Shown in pieces: positions 43,224-52,588 of a stretch of DNA of 64,000 nt. Position 1 is the stretch's first letter. Each line of letters begins with the position of its first letter. Source of the stretch: Plectosphaerella cucumerina (Eukaryota > Ascomycota > Sordariomycetes > Glomerellales > Plectosphaerellaceae); assembly GCA_020746995.1 (NCBI GenBank), contig JAGPXD010000004.1:2046001-2110000 (forward strand), read 5' to 3'. The position numbers were made by a program, and so were the translations under genes. The notes beneath the pieces are model-generated. The model worked only from the letters and a program-made list of their open reading frames with translations, was not told where the DNA came from and did not search any database.

Positions 43224-44161
43224 ATCGATGATTTGTAATGGATTTTATTGCAAATAAGTACTACCAAACGATTGGATCGAAGTGGCAGAAATGTGGCTTT
43301 CGGGTATTCCCGACGTTTGGGTCCAGAAGGCGTCCAAAGACTTCTCAACCCCATGGGCTTTCGGATCCTGACTGAAGGTTCACCATCCCCGCATACCGAG
43401 GTCAGATGTGACGCCAGACCCCGTGGTGTCGGCTCGAACCTGACGACCCACCGCCCAGAACTCGAAGCAAGGAAACGGCTGTTCGCCGAAGAGCTCTTCG
43501 GTGGCAGTGCGAGCCATACGAGTCTCCATTCGACCGTTTCCTCGGTGCCTTGCATGTTTAGTGCCCGGGCAACTCCCGAGTCGACCTCCTTCTTCAACGG
43601 GCGAAGGCGCCATTGGCCTCCTTCGGCAGAAATACCCCGTTGCCAAACCACCTCGGGCAGAATATCCAACTCTCATCAACTAACTTGCTTGCGTCCCGGC
43701 ATCACCCCTGGGCCGAATCCACTTGGTTACCACTCATTAGTGGAAGAAGAGCCGTCACGAGCTTCAACATCCGGGGCAAACGCAACCATCTCACCACAAC
43801 GGTTCCATTCCCCCGTGGACCAGCGTCGCATCGGCCGCTGTCGAGCATCCGCCCATCATTCGAGCGCTTTTGAGGGGCCCCATCTTCCCCCGTCCCTTTT
43901 AAGCCCCTGCCCCGCGTCGGCAGGAACCGTCTCCGCGATCGCGAGGCGCCGATCCCTCCCCCCCCTTCCTCGGCATTGGCGTCGACGCGGGGTTAGATCT
44001 TTGCGCGCGAATCACAGCAAATTGCTGCTCGGCCGCTTGGGCTTTTTCTCGGGGACACATGACATGACGTCGTTTTTAACGACAGCAAGCGTGGATCCTG
44101 TTGGTGCCCTGGCGGGCCTCTTGCGATGGGGTCCGGTTGCAGGCCTTTCCTGGACTCGTGG
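43224..44161. other. Intergenic region upstream of the GH43 gene
   Basis: An open frame of 308 codons crosses this region on the + strand (43248-44174) but starts at TTG, has no domain and reads like unselected GC-rich sequence. I treat it as non-coding. Confidence 0.45.
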
Positions 44162-44256
44162 GCGGGGGGAATGATGATCTGGTCGGGCTTTCGGGGGAAT
44201 GCTTCGCGTCTGGGGAAGCATCGCTTGCCACGCCAGCCGTGACGGGACAGCTGGGG
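44162..44256 (+). promoter_or_regulatory. Cluster of CreA-type (SYGGRG) sites upstream of GH43
   Basis: Three matches to the carbon-catabolite repressor consensus SYGGRG occur in 95 bp: GCGGGG at 44162, CTGGGG at 44210 and CTGGGG at 44251, 110-210 bp before the GH43 start. CreA control of plant-wall hydrolase genes is well established in ascomycetes. The motif is short and this DNA is GC-rich, so chance matches are likely. Confidence 0.35.
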
Positions 44257-44288
44257 AACCCCGTCGAGCATCACGATGCGCCGTTGGC

Positions 44289-44298
44289 ATAAATATAA
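44289..44298 (+). promoter_or_regulatory. TATA-like element of the GH43 gene
   Basis: The A/T-rich string ATAAATATAA stands out in GC-rich DNA 76 bp before the ATG at 44374. Confidence 0.45.
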
Positions 44299-44373
44299 TG
44301 GCTTCCTTCGGCACTTGCTGAAGGTCCCTGTCTTGCCTCACGCAGACTGACCGACAGATCACGGACAGCCAGC

Positions 44374-45762
44374 ATGCCGTCTCTCCCGCTCTCGACCTTC
44401 ATCGGCCTGCTCGCCCTGGCGGGCCGTGGCTTTGCCGCCGCCCTGCCCCAGGAGGTCCTCGACACCCTCATCGTGACCAACATCGACGACGTCCGCGGCA
44501 ACCTGCACCTGCCCTCCTCGGCCGACGGCTTCAACCTCACCTGGTCCAGCAGCGACGAGAAGGTCATAGCCCCCGATGGTATCGTCTCCCGACAGGACGC
44601 CGACGCCGACGTCGTGCTCACCGTCTCCATCGATAAGTGCGGCGAGGTCTACGAGCGCGAGCTCACCGCCTCCGTCCGCCGCAAGGCCCAACTCGACGCC
44701 CTCGAGGCCTACGCCTTCTCCTACTTCACCGGCAGCAGCCTCGAAGGCGAGAACATCTACTTCGCCGCCAGCCGCGGCAACAACGCTCTCGACTGGCAGG
44801 AGCTGAACGGCGGACAGCCCGTTCTGCGCTCGAGCCAGGGCACCCGCGGCCTGCGCGACCCCTTCATCATCCGCTCCCCCGAGGGAGACACCTTTTACAT
44901 GATCGCCACCGACCTGTCCATCGGCAGCGGCACCTCGTGGGGCGACGCCGTGCGCCGCGGCAGCCTGTACCTCGAGGTGTGGGAGTCGCACGACCTAGTC
45001 AACTGGTCCGAGCAGCGCCACATCAAGGTGTCCCCCGACAACGCCGGCAACACGTGGGCCCCCGAGGCTTTCTGGGACTCTGCCTCGGGCAGCTACGCCG
45101 TCTTCTGGGCCTCGTCGCTCTACGCTGACGACGACCCGAACCACGACGGCGCCTCGTACCACCGCATGATGTACGCCCTGACGCGCGACTTTGTCACCTT
45201 TGGCGAGCCCCAGGTCTGGCAGGACGCCGGCGACGCGCGCATCGACTCGACCGTGATCAAGGTCGACGACACCTACTACCGCTTCACCAAGGACGAGGGC
45301 TCGGCGACGGGATGCACCGACATCATCCAGGAGAGGTCGACCACGCTGCTGGCTACCCTGGAGGACTGGACCATCCAGGCGAGCTGCATCGCCAAGGAGG
45401 CCGGGCTCAAGGCCGTCGAGGGCCCCACGGCCTTCAAGTCCAACCCTGGCGATGTCAACGGCGAGAAGTATTATCTGTTTGTCGATGAGTACGTCGACCG
45501 CGGCTTCATCCCCCTCGCCACCGAGGACCCCGGCAACCCCGACTGGCGCGTGCCTTCGAGCTACAACCTGCCCCGCAGCCCTCGCCACGGTACCGTCATC
45601 CCCGTCACCAAGGCCGAGCACGAGGCCCTCGTGTCGTCCCTCAGCACCCGTAAGAAGGGCAGGAGGAGCGCGGCGGCCAAGAGGCAGACGACTGAAGTCG
45701 TCAGCGAGGTGTCCCTGTCGGACGCCCGTGCCCTCAAGGTCGCGCCGGTTGTGAGCAGTTGA
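44374..45762 (+). CDS. Secreted GH43 glycoside hydrolase, N-terminal module of a tandem GH43 frame
   Basis: The frame from ATG 44374 to TGA 45760-45762 gives 462 aa. Residues 1-22 are a signal peptide. Residues of about 28-100 resemble an atrophied bacterial-Ig domain (NLHLPSSADGFNLTWSSSD). The GH43 five-blade propeller follows, with the general base Asp162 in RDPFII, the pKa-setting Asp291 in RIDSTVI and the acid Glu349 in VEGPTAF. Such enzymes release arabinose or xylose from plant hemicellulose. The last residues are Lys/Arg-rich (TRKKGRRSAAAKRQ). A second GH43 module continues in the same frame right after the TGA, which suggests that a longer two-module protein is or was encoded. Upstream CreA-like sites suggest carbon catabolite control. 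Confidence 0.9.
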   Translation: MPSLPLSTFIGLLALAGRGFAAALPQEVLDTLIVTNIDDVRGNLHLPSSADGFNLTWSSSDEKVIAPDGIVSRQDADADVVLTVSIDKCGEVYERELTASVRRKAQLDALEAYAFSYFTGSSLEGENIYFAASRGNNALDWQELNGGQPVLRSSQGTRGLRDPFIIRSPEGDTFYMIATDLSIGSGTSWGDAVRRGSLYLEVWESHDLVNWSEQRHIKVSPDNAGNTWAPEAFWDSASGSYAVFWASSLYADDDPNHDGASYHRMMYALTRDFVTFGEPQVWQDAGDARIDSTVIKVDDTYYRFTKDEGSATGCTDIIQERSTTLLATLEDWTIQASCIAKEAGLKAVEGPTAFKSNPGDVNGEKYYLFVDEYVDRGFIPLATEDPGNPDWRVPSSYNLPRSPRHGTVIPVTKAEHEALVSSLSTRKKGRRSAAAKRQTTEVVSEVSLSDARALKVAPVVSS

Positions 45763-46917
45763 CTCCGCAGCGTCGTCTTCCCGACGGTCCCCGGGACAGA
45801 CATTGCGACGTTGACACCAGTATTCACCACGGCCGAGGGCGTTACCGCGTCGCCGGCGTCGGGTGAGACAGTGGACCTTTCCAAGGACGTGACCTACACC
45901 TTCTCCCGGGACGGAGTCGTTGTGGAGGAGTGGACGTTTTTGGCGGAGGAGATGAACAGCCCCGTGCTGCCGGGGCTGTGGGCCGACCCCAACATTGCCG
46001 TCGTCAACGATACTTATTACATCTTTGCCACTACGGATGGCTTTGAGGGCTGGGGTGGTAAGGAGTTCTACGTCTGGAAGTCCAAGGATCTCGTCGAGTG
46101 GGAGCGCGGCGCGGAGCCGTTCCTGGTGCTCGACGGGGAGAACGGCAACGTGCCGTGGGCGACTGGCAACGCGTGGGCGCCTGGTTTCGCGGCGCGCAAC
46201 GGCCGGTACTACTTCTACTTCAGCGGCGAGAACCTCGCTGCCGGTCCGGGTCACAAGTCGACGGGTGTGGCGGTGGCTGATCACCCCGAAGGACCGTACA
46301 CAGCTCTTCCGGAGCCCATGATTGCGGGTATTCGTGGTGTCGATGAGGTCGTGACGGGCGGCGGAACCATCGACTTTGCCGCGTTCGAAGACCCTCAGAC
46401 AGGGAAGTGGTATGGATACTGGGGCAATGGCGAGCCTTGCGTCATGGCCGAGTTCGAGGACGACATGGTGTCGCTGAAGGCGGGCACGTTCCGGGCAGTC
46501 GAGGGCCTCACCGACTTCCGCGAGGCGCCATTCGTCGTCTACCGCGAGGGCATCTACCACATGACCTACTCCATCGACGACACGCGGTCCGTGGACTACC
46601 GCGTGGGCTACGCGACGGCGGACAGCCCGCTGGGCCCGTGGACGTATCGCGGCGTGCTTCTCCGCAAAGACGAGAGGCGCGGGATTCTGGGCACGGGCCA
46701 CAACTCGGTGGTGAACGTGCCTGGGACTGACGAGTGGTACATCGCGTACCATCGCTTCTCGACAGTGCTGCCGCCTGGAGGGGGCTTCCGGAGGGAGACC
46801 ACGATCGACCGCCTCGAGATTGACGCGGAGACGGGGCTGTTCTTGCCGGTGACGCCGACGCTGGAGAGCGTGGGGCCGCACCCCATTGTGTGTTGTGGCG
46901 GAGAGAGGAGGGCATGA
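45763..46917 (+). CDS. Second GH43 module, in frame after the UGA
   Basis: Immediately after the TGA the same frame runs 384 codons to a TGA at 46915. It begins with an Ig-like linker (VVFPTVPGTDIATLTPVF, then DVTYTFSRDGVVVEEWTF) and continues into a GH43 propeller: base Asp in PGLWADPNIAV, Asp in GGTIDFAAFED, acid Glu in REAPFVVYREG. The only ATG near its start (45952) lies inside the module, at MNSPVLPGL, and lacks a signal peptide, so it is unlikely to be a separate secreted gene. Conservation of all catalytic residues, with no other stops in 384 codons, argues that the module is, or was until recently, translated. Readthrough, a 54-nt intron, a nonsense allele or a sequence error could each explain the UGA. 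Confidence 0.82.
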   Translation, partial: LRSVVFPTVPGTDIATLTPVFTTAEGVTASPASGETVDLSKDVTYTFSRDGVVVEEWTFLAEEMNSPVLPGLWADPNIAVVNDTYYIFATTDGFEGWGGKEFYVWKSKDLVEWERGAEPFLVLDGENGNVPWATGNAWAPGFAARNGRYYFYFSGENLAAGPGHKSTGVAVADHPEGPYTALPEPMIAGIRGVDEVVTGGGTIDFAAFEDPQTGKWYGYWGNGEPCVMAEFEDDMVSLKAGTFRAVEGLTDFREAPFVVYREGIYHMTYSIDDTRSVDYRVGYATADSPLGPWTYRGVLLRKDERRGILGTGHNSVVNVPGTDEWYIAYHRFSTVLPPGGGFRRETTIDRLEIDAETGLFLPVTPTLESVGPHPIVCCGGERRA

Positions 46918-48247
46918 GGGCGAGTGTTTCGAGTAGATGTGGGAGGGCCATGTGTTTACGAGTCTGAATCATGAATATCAAGAAATGCCAGAGCAGAAAA
47001 CGAGGTGACTGAGTGTCTGATGACGGTGAACTCTTGGCGGTAATGGGCTCGGTTCGTACCGGAGCTAGACGTTGAATGGAACGTGGCGTCGCATGCAGCC
47101 AGACCGGGAGACGAGGTGGTCGAGATTGACGAGGTCTGAGGCAACGATAATGGTGCTTGGCAATTTGGCGAAGGGAGGGGAGTTTGGCAGGAAATGGCTT
47201 ATGTAATGCTACCTGCCAGGGGGCGTTGATCAAAAGGCCCGCTGCACTGGGTCCAAGTAAATTGCAGCTGCAGGAGGAAGGAACGTTGGAGGTGCCTGCC
47301 AGGCCTGCCTGTGCCTGCCTGCAGCTTGGCGAACCCGATCCTTCGGGCGGCTCGACACCACCACGACCGCCACATCGACGACATCAACTTCCTTGCCCTG
47401 ACCATCAACAGAACCATCAGCACGCGCCCCAACTGCAGATTCATCCAATCATCCAATGTAACCTCGAGACGGATCGCCGCTGTGCCGCCCCATCTCCATG
47501 ATCCTCGCCATGCAACCGAGATGCGCTTGAACCCGCTGACCAGGCCACAGTCGATCCAAGCAAGGTCCATCCATCCCCCTCCAACCTCCTGCCAGCCAGA
47601 CCGAGAAAGCAAACCCAGGCCGCGTTACCGACCGCGGCCGTGCCTTGAAACCAGATCAATCTCCGGCCAAGGAAGGAAGATGCAGCAAGGGGGAACCAAC
47701 GAAAAGAGACGAGAGACGAGATGAACGGGCGCCTGGCTGCGCGGTGAGGCTCCGCATGTCAGAGGGGCCGTGGGCGCGTCACACGTTTCAGCATCAACCC
47801 CTGGCCCCCCTCCTCCTCCTTCTTCTCTCCCTATCTGAAGGCATCGTCGCCCAGACCCCGGCCCACGACACGACCAGCTGCCCCTGCCTGGTGCCGCCGG
47901 TCTAGGACGACGGCCGGTGAGCCAACCCAATCGCGACGGTTCCCGTGGTCATGACATGTCTTGACATGCGGCGGCGTAACCCATCACCCCGGCAGGTCCC
48001 GGCCAGGTCTGGGCGCCGCCGCGCCCGTGGGTGGACCGCCAGGGGTGCCGTGCCCGTTGGACTTTGTCGTCCCCCCTGTATTCTGGAGTCAGGCGGGACC
48101 ACCGTCGGTGCCTCGGACGAGAGAGGTCGCGGTCGCGGATAGATTTCGTCTGAACGCACACGATGCCGGGGGCCGGACAGAGGAGGAAGGATAGGGGCTG
48201 AGATGACGGCAGCTAGGGGGGGGGGCTCCTGAAGGAACGGGTCTTGG
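46918..48247. other. Intergenic region and LPMO promoter
   Basis: This is GC-rich sequence with no supported gene. Frames such as 47311-47724 and 47645-47905 have no features. Confidence 0.45.
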
Positions 48248-48252
48248 TATAA
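48248..48252 (+). promoter_or_regulatory. TATA box of the LPMO-like gene
   Basis: TATAA is followed about 30 bp later by a C/T-rich stretch, the usual layout of strong fungal promoters. It implies a leader of roughly 310 nt before ATG 48601, rich in CAAC/CATC repeats. Confidence 0.5.
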
Positions 48253-48600
48253 GACGTTTCTCTCCCCCGCCGCAACATCGACATAGCCTCTCTTCTCTCC
48301 TCGTCAAGTCTTTCTTCATTCGACTCGTGTTCCATTCATTCCGGTCCGTCCATCTTCACTTCACATTCGTTACTGTGCTAGTCACAAGTCCATTCATTGC
48401 AAACCATCAACACCACACATACAACTCTTCCGGGTAGATCACTGGAGAGACAACCAACACTCATTCTTTACTTGACCGATTTTTCGAAACACCAAACACC
48501 AACCCACCCGATCATCCCAACTTAGGACGATCAAACACCCGATCACCAGCATCTCTACAACCTCACTTCAACCTCAACCTCAAACCACACATCCATCACA

Positions 48601-49479
48601 ATGGCCGCCAAGCTCATCTCCGTCCTCTCCTTCGCCGCTGCCGTCTCGGCTCACGGCAGGGTCACCAGCCCCGTCCCCCGCGCTCCCGGCCCCGCCTTCG
48701 AGGCCGCCTGCGGCTCCCGCATGTTCAACACCATGAACTCGGACCCCAACGGCAACATCCAGGGTCTCGAGCAGGGCCGTGACGCCTCCCTCGACCCCGC
48801 CGACTGCTTCCTGCCCCTGTGCGGCGCCTACCCCTTCGCCGACAACACCGCCAACGTCCAGTCCTACAGCGCCGGCGAGGTCGTTCCCTTCGAGGTCACC
48901 ATTGCCGCTCCCCACACCGGTGTTGCCAACGTTTCTATTGTCAACACTGCCACCAACACGATTCTGGGTGCTCCCCTGATCGAGTTTGACAACTACGCCT
49001 CCACCCGCACCGGCGTTGCCCCCAACAACACCGCCTTCTCCGTCACCCTCCCCGACTCCATCTCGGGCGCCGACTGCTCCGTCGCCGGAAACTGCGTCCT
49101 GCAGTGGTGGTGGGACTCTGACGAGGCCAGCCAGACCTACATCAGCTGCGTCGACTTCACCTTCGGCGGTGCCTCCGGCGGCGGTTCCGCCCCGGCCCCC
49201 GCCCCTCCCGCCGCCAGCTCGGCCGCCCCCGCTCCCCCCGTCCAGAGCAGCGCCGCCCCCGTCGCCCCCGTCCCGACCAGCGCCCCCGTCGACTCGGCCG
49301 CACCCACCCCTACCTTCTCGACCGTCGTCCCTGACGTCCCTGCCCCCACGGCCTCCGGCATCGCCGAGCCCCAGCCCACCGCTCCCTCGACCTGCACCCG
49401 CCGCCGCGTCCGCCGCAACTCCCCCGAGGCCAAGAGGTACCACGCCAAGCGTGCTGCCGCCCTTGCTGCCCGCCGCTAA
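48601..49479 (+). CDS. Secreted LPMO-like (chitin-binding type 4) protein with Pro/Ala tail and basic C-terminus
   Basis: One exon, 292 aa, with a strong CACAATGG start context. Cleavage after residue 17 (VSA) would leave His18 at the mature N-terminus (HGRVTSPVPRAPGPAFEAACG), and a second His sits in APHTG (His105). Together these could form the copper histidine brace of lytic polysaccharide monooxygenases. The domain ends near ISCVDFTF, and Cys37, 69, 74, 159, 165 and 183 could pair. Residues of about 192-265 are a Pro/Ala/Ser linker. The last 28 residues are strikingly basic (RRRVRRN then KRYHAKR), unlike a CBM or GPI signal. Activity on chitin or another glycan is inferred from family resemblance; the exact AA class is not assigned. 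Confidence 0.8.
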   Translation: MAAKLISVLSFAAAVSAHGRVTSPVPRAPGPAFEAACGSRMFNTMNSDPNGNIQGLEQGRDASLDPADCFLPLCGAYPFADNTANVQSYSAGEVVPFEVTIAAPHTGVANVSIVNTATNTILGAPLIEFDNYASTRTGVAPNNTAFSVTLPDSISGADCSVAGNCVLQWWWDSDEASQTYISCVDFTFGGASGGGSAPAPAPPAASSAAPAPPVQSSAAPVAPVPTSAPVDSAAPTPTFSTVVPDVPAPTASGIAEPQPTAPSTCTRRRVRRNSPEAKRYHAKRAAALAARR

Positions 49480-50500
49480 GCGTCGTCTGACGGTGTGTCG
49501 ATGATTTCCAAGTACATATACTGCATCTCCCTAGGGAGCGTTCTGTGGGGTGACCATTTTGCGTCTTGCCCTGACATGTCAATATTATAGAGTCGAGCGA
49601 GGCCGGTCAAGGTCGAAGCTTGGAATATAAGCTTATCCAAACAATCAATCTCTCCCGTGTGACATCTTGGAATCAAGCGTGCTCGGTACTTCTGAGTCTT
49701 GTTAATTTGTTAATGACAGGTTGTGGTAAACAGAAACAGAGTTGCCTATTATGAGGTTGCATAAGAGTCAGTCGACGTCGAAGCTTGGAGAACAAGGTTG
49801 CGCAAACAAACATTCTACACAATGTAAAATGTCGGGATTCTATTTCCGACCACAAACGTCTGATGCTGTCGATTTGCAAGACCTGACGTTGAACGAAACA
49901 GACCGAGACCGAGCGTACCTTAATCATCAAGCCATCAGAGCCTCATTGAGAAGAAAACCTCCTCATTGACGGAAATATCACTGGTTCATCTTCATTGCCC
50001 AATCTACGCCCCAATGCCACCCGAATGCATACCGCCGTAGGGCTCGGGGCATTTTCCAGCGCCTCCAATGCTCCGACAAAGTGGCGCGTCGGGGTTTAAT
50101 TGCCCCTGACTCAACATGGTTGACAACACCCCGGACTTCCCCCCGGCCAGCACGACCCCTTTAGGCAGCTCGCAAGGCGTCGCTCTCGTGTTCGGAGGCT
50201 CTTAGCTAACAGACGACGGGCCTGGCCTGATTCCACGCAGAAAAAGAAGGCTCTGTGAATGCTGCAATGGAGGGGCACGGTTTCAACCAGAGGGCGCGCA
50301 ATCTCGTCTGCCCCGGCACTTGAAACCTCGAACCCTGGCTTCCCCGGACGTCGGCCCTGCAGTCGCTCCAATCGCGGGCCTCGCCCTATCCTTCCTCCGA
50401 CCGCCGCCTGCTTCGCCAGGGGGAATAGAGGCCTTGGCGACACCACGCGATATGCAGGATCGTCTGGTTCACCTCCCGGGGTCTTGGGGCACTCTGTCTC
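49480..50500. other. Intergenic region with a faint 50-bp duplication
   Basis: Between the LPMO-like and DUF6055 genes. The segments around 49605-49655 and 49770-49820 share gtcgaagcttgga and a similar flank (roughly three-quarters identical by eye), with raised A/T content. No gene is supported. Confidence 0.4.
49605..49820. repeat. Diverged direct repeat of about 50 bp, 165 bp apart
   Basis: The exact 13-mer gtcgaagcttgga occurs at 49612-49624 and 49777-49789, and flanking bases align (aag.tt...caaacaa.ca.tct). It could be a decayed mobile-element remnant; no terminal repeats or transposase are visible. Confidence 0.35.
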
Positions 50501-50507
50501 TTTATAA
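50501..50507 (+). promoter_or_regulatory. TATA box of the DUF6055 gene
   Basis: TTTATAA lies 103 bp before the ATG at 50610 in otherwise GC-rich DNA. Confidence 0.5.
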
Positions 50508-50609
50508 GGCTGTGGTGGCCTGCCCTTGGTGATCAGACGTGGTTCGTTACAGCTCTGCCGCCTTTCCGTTCCTTTCTTCCATTTCAACCTTTCCATTCGT
50601 TCCATCATC

Positions 50610-52151
50610 ATGTCTCGTTCGCTTCTCACCATCGCTCTTTGCCTCCAGGCTCTGACCGGCAGCCGGGCTGCCCCTTGCTCCGGCACACGCGTGCGGCCGA
50701 CTCGCACCGCCTACCACACCGTCACCCGAGGCGCCGGCGCCGGCGACGGAGGCTTCCCTGAACCTACCAGCTCCGTCTTCGACGCCACCCCCACTCCGGA
50801 CCCGGAACTCCTCCCTTCGGCCCCGATCCGTGACGAGGTGCCGGCCGATATCATCCGCGACGTCGTGCCCACCAGCCTCTTCGAGCCTCCCACCGTGTCG
50901 AGGTCCATCCTGCCTACCACCACGCCCGCCCGCTTCGATGAGGCCGGCACCCCCGTGGCTGAGGCCGTTGGCCCCGCCACCTTCACGGCGAACCCCAACG
51001 TCGGTTCTGGCGGCTCCGACTTCAAGGACAGCGCCCACTTCCGCGTCTACGGCAACTCGGCCGACGCTGATGCCGCTCTGGCCATGCTCGAGGGCGCCTA
51101 CGAGTGCTTCGTCGACACCCTCGGCTTCCGCTCATCCGGCCTCTCCTACAACCAGAACGGCCAGGAAGGTCCCTTCTATAAAACCAACATCTACTCCGTC
51201 GGCGCCCTGACCGGTGCCGCCGGCGTCATGCAGGCCGATATGGAAGCCGGCCTGGCCTACGTCGAGGTCGTGCACCAGTACCTCGCCAACCCCGGCGTCA
51301 CCGTCCACGAGTTCGGCCACGCCCTGCACTTCCACCAGCAGACCTGGGTGCACCAGGGCCGCACCGGCGCCTGGTGGGAGACCTTCGCCAACTGGATCGC
51401 CGACACGTACAAGACCTCGGACCTGTGCGCCGCTGCCCGCACCAACAACGGCCAGACCACCTCGGCCACCGAGATTGAGCTCCGCAAGACCATCGGCGAC
51501 TCCTTCCAGCCCCTCGTCGATGGCACCCCCGACTCGGGCAACTACTACCAGGCCTGGCCCTTCTTCGCCTACCTCACCAACAACCCCGACCAGCTCGCCG
51601 GCCTCGGCACCGACGCCATGCACCAGCTCATGCTCCAGTATGAGCCCAACAGCAACGAGACGCCCCTCCACACCCTCGCCCGCGTCTCGACCAACGCCTC
51701 CGTCGCCGAAATTGTCGGAAACTACTGGGCTCGCATGGCCTACGTCGATATTGGCCACGCCGCCGCCCACGAGGTCTTCCTCCGCGAGCAGAGCCGCCTC
51801 AACTACGACAACGTCGACGGCTCCGGATCGACTTACACCGTCAAGGCCGCTCGCAGGCCTCAGTACATGGGTGCCAACATCATTCCCCTCACTGCCACCG
51901 CCGGCACCGTCTCCGTCGAGCTCACCGCCGCCGCTCCTCACACCGCCACCCTCGCCGTGCTCGCCTCGGGCGGCCAGACGCGCTACGTCCCCGTTGACGG
52001 CTCGGCTTCGGTTGATGTTGCTGATGGCGACCAGGTCAGCCTCGTCGTTGCCAACACCCCTGAGCTTGTCCTCTTTGACGCTTTCGCTCTCACCGATGCG
52101 ATCCGCCAGCCTCTTGACTACTCCTTCACCCTTACCGGTGCCACCGCGTAA
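50610..52151 (+). CDS. Secreted DUF6055-type protein with HExxH zinc-peptidase motif
   Basis: One exon, 513 aa. Residues 1-20 are a signal peptide, followed by about 110 residues rich in Pro and Thr that look like a propeptide or linker. The catalytic-type region starts near SAHFRVYGNSADADAAL. A zinc motif HEFGH is at residues 233-237, and Glu257 in WWETFANWIADTY, 24 residues after the first His, could be the third ligand, as in gluzincins. A small C-terminal beta domain follows (about 420-513). I relate it to the DUF6055 family by the HEFGH..WWET segment and overall layout. Proteolysis is inferred, not known. The first ATG in frame with a signal peptide was used; the longer frame starts at GTG. 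Confidence 0.83.
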   Translation: MSRSLLTIALCLQALTGSRAAPCSGTRVRPTRTAYHTVTRGAGAGDGGFPEPTSSVFDATPTPDPELLPSAPIRDEVPADIIRDVVPTSLFEPPTVSRSILPTTTPARFDEAGTPVAEAVGPATFTANPNVGSGGSDFKDSAHFRVYGNSADADAALAMLEGAYECFVDTLGFRSSGLSYNQNGQEGPFYKTNIYSVGALTGAAGVMQADMEAGLAYVEVVHQYLANPGVTVHEFGHALHFHQQTWVHQGRTGAWWETFANWIADTYKTSDLCAAARTNNGQTTSATEIELRKTIGDSFQPLVDGTPDSGNYYQAWPFFAYLTNNPDQLAGLGTDAMHQLMLQYEPNSNETPLHTLARVSTNASVAEIVGNYWARMAYVDIGHAAAHEVFLREQSRLNYDNVDGSGSTYTVKAARRPQYMGANIIPLTATAGTVSVELTAAAPHTATLAVLASGGQTRYVPVDGSASVDVADGDQVSLVVANTPELVLFDAFALTDAIRQPLDYSFTLTGATA

Positions 52152-52588
52152 GGCAAGGCAGAGTGTCTTGGACAAATTTTCTCATGTAGATATGACTTTT
52201 ACCCCCCCTTTCGCCCTTGTGGCGGTGCGTACATACAACTTGACTGCAGGCCGGTTCAGCCGCCCGCCAGAACTAGAACACGTTCTTCAAATCGGTGCAT
52301 GCGATGCTGCTCGATGTCTGCGAATGTCCGTCGAAGCGTGATGAACAGTTCCGTAGATTGCTCCTGGGTACTTGGTCTGGGTCCAGGAAACTGTATGTAT
52401 CACTGGCCTGTATCTTTTTCTCAGCGGTTTTCCAGGCGAAATGTATCGTTTTTTGACATTGGTCCTCCACTGGGGATGAAGTCAATCATCTCAGCGCATT
52501 CAGCCCTCATAGTTTCCATCTCACAACCACAAGTCCGGGCGGACTGTCTGGCCTATTCCCGGAAACAAACCGAGCAAAACACCCCAGC
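52152..52588. other. Convergent 3' intergenic region
   Basis: 3' flanks of the DUF6055 (+) and CBM1 (-) genes. No gene is seen. Confidence 0.5.

Noticed and set aside
43248..44174. 308-codon frame (+) between the second tRNA and the GH43 gene
   Set aside because: Starts at TTG, no domain, and overlaps the GH43 promoter elements.
45751..45770. A 20-nt GTGAGC..CCGCAG 'intron' over the GH43 stop
   Set aside because: Far below the minimum fungal intron length, and removal would shift the frame out of the second GH43 module.
44995..46881. 628-codon open frame on the minus strand, opposite the GH43 frame
   Set aside because: Its protein is the Arg/His/Val-rich shadow expected from GC-ending codons on the sense strand; no domain, and the + frame has full catalytic motifs.
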